Below are positions 33,172 to 33,459 of a stretch of DNA of 33,459 nucleotides, in pieces. Position numbers and translations under genes: made by a program. Source of the DNA: Burkholderiales bacterium (lineage in GTDB: Bacteria; Pseudomonadota; Gammaproteobacteria; Burkholderiales; Burkholderiaceae_C); NCBI GenBank assembly GCA_025350505.1, contig JANXXS010000025.1, positions 1-33,459 of the forward strand. Reading direction: 5' to 3'. The notes beneath the pieces were generated by a model. The model made no database searches. It was not told the origin of the DNA and saw only the letters and a program-made list of their open reading frames with translations. Every line of letters starts with the position of its first letter. Within the stretch, counting starts at the first letter, position 1.

Positions 33172-33459
33172 TCCAGTCCAAAGATCGTCTATTGCAAGGA
33201 CCGCAGCCGCACCCAAGCCTATCCGAATGTGACCTTCACATTCTTGGGCTTCCAGTTTCGGCCGCGAAGGGCGCAGACAAAGTACGGGCGCGTTTCTACC
33301 AGCTTCTTGCCTGGCGCTAGTGCTAGTCCTGTTGCCTTGAAACGGATGCGAGAGCAGGTGCGGGGGTGGCGACTTACGGGCGAAACGTCAAAGCCACTTG
33401 TTGAAGTCGCCAAGCAATGCAATCCCACGATACGAGGTTGGTGGAACTACTACGGCGCT
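33172..33459 (+). pseudogene. Group II intron reverse transcriptase/maturase, C-terminal fragment (runs off the window)
   Basis: The frame containing 33181 reads KIVYCKDRSRTQ, then FTFLGFQFRPRRAQTKYGR, SFLPGASASPVALKRM, VRGWRLTGETSKPL and NPTIRGWWNYYGA at the window end. These match the end of the reverse-transcriptase domain and the maturase (X) domain of LtrA-like proteins, where K(T/A)(R/K)IVYCKD, FTFLG(Y/F).F.PR and I.GW..YY are conserved. The N-terminal catalytic part with YADD is absent upstream; instead the IS3 remnant ends at 33136. The fragment is therefore truncated at its 5' end. About 93 codons are visible, and the 3' end lies beyond the window. Confidence 0.85.

Overview
The window comes from a GC-rich betaproteobacterium, most likely a member of the Burkholderiales (Comamonadaceae-like). 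The grounds are high GC in third codon positions, LysR/AraC/IclR control of aromatic catabolism, and an intergenic double-hairpin repeat (12151-12210) of a kind I recall from Comamonadaceae genomes. It looks like a catabolic island. Its left edge is the end of an IS630-type transposase. Its right edge is a broken IS3-family transposase followed by the C-terminal part of a group II intron reverse transcriptase that runs off the window.

Region A (about 0.2-15.7 kb) is a hydroquinone/hydroxyquinol degradation cluster. It contains a YciI-family protein, a LysR activator, two-subunit hydroquinone 1,2-dioxygenase, an aldehyde dehydrogenase for 4-hydroxymuconic semialdehyde, an FAD aromatic hydroxylase with a divergent AraC regulator, a WrbA-type quinone reductase, maleylacetate reductase, a five-gene branched-chain-type ABC importer and an intradiol hydroxyquinol 1,2-dioxygenase. 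Two ring-cleavage routes (hydroquinone via 4-hydroxymuconic semialdehyde, and hydroxyquinol directly) meet at maleylacetate, which maleylacetate reductase turns into 3-oxoadipate. The dioxygenase operon and the maleylacetate reductase gene carry the same promoter design: TGTTCG-N7-CGAAC, then exactly 44 nt, then TAGACT. This points to a shared LysR regulon.

Region B (about 15.8-32.6 kb) is a second, less familiar unit. It has two short-chain dehydrogenases on opposite strands (one frameshifted), a second ABC importer paralogous to the first with an amidase coupled to its end, and a leftward operon of six genes. That operon encodes a biotin carboxyl carrier, biotin carboxylase, pyruvate-carboxylase-type carboxyltransferase, HAD phosphatase, acetoacetate-CoA-ligase-like enzyme (frameshifted) and Tm-1-like/UPF0261 protein. 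An IclR regulator diverges from it. The carboxyltransferase keeps the metal and carboxy-lysine residues but has lost the segments that bind pyruvate. My main hypothesis is a biotin-dependent carboxylase for a ketone-like substrate, with the product activated by the CoA ligase: alcohol to ketone (dehydrogenase), ketone to 3-oxoacid (carboxylase), 3-oxoacid to CoA ester (ligase). A 17-bp palindromic site upstream of iclR recurs with three differences in the gap between the two dehydrogenases, suggesting one IclR regulon for Region B.

The two frameshifts each look like a single extra base and could be sequence error or early decay. No tRNA, rRNA or CRISPR array was seen.
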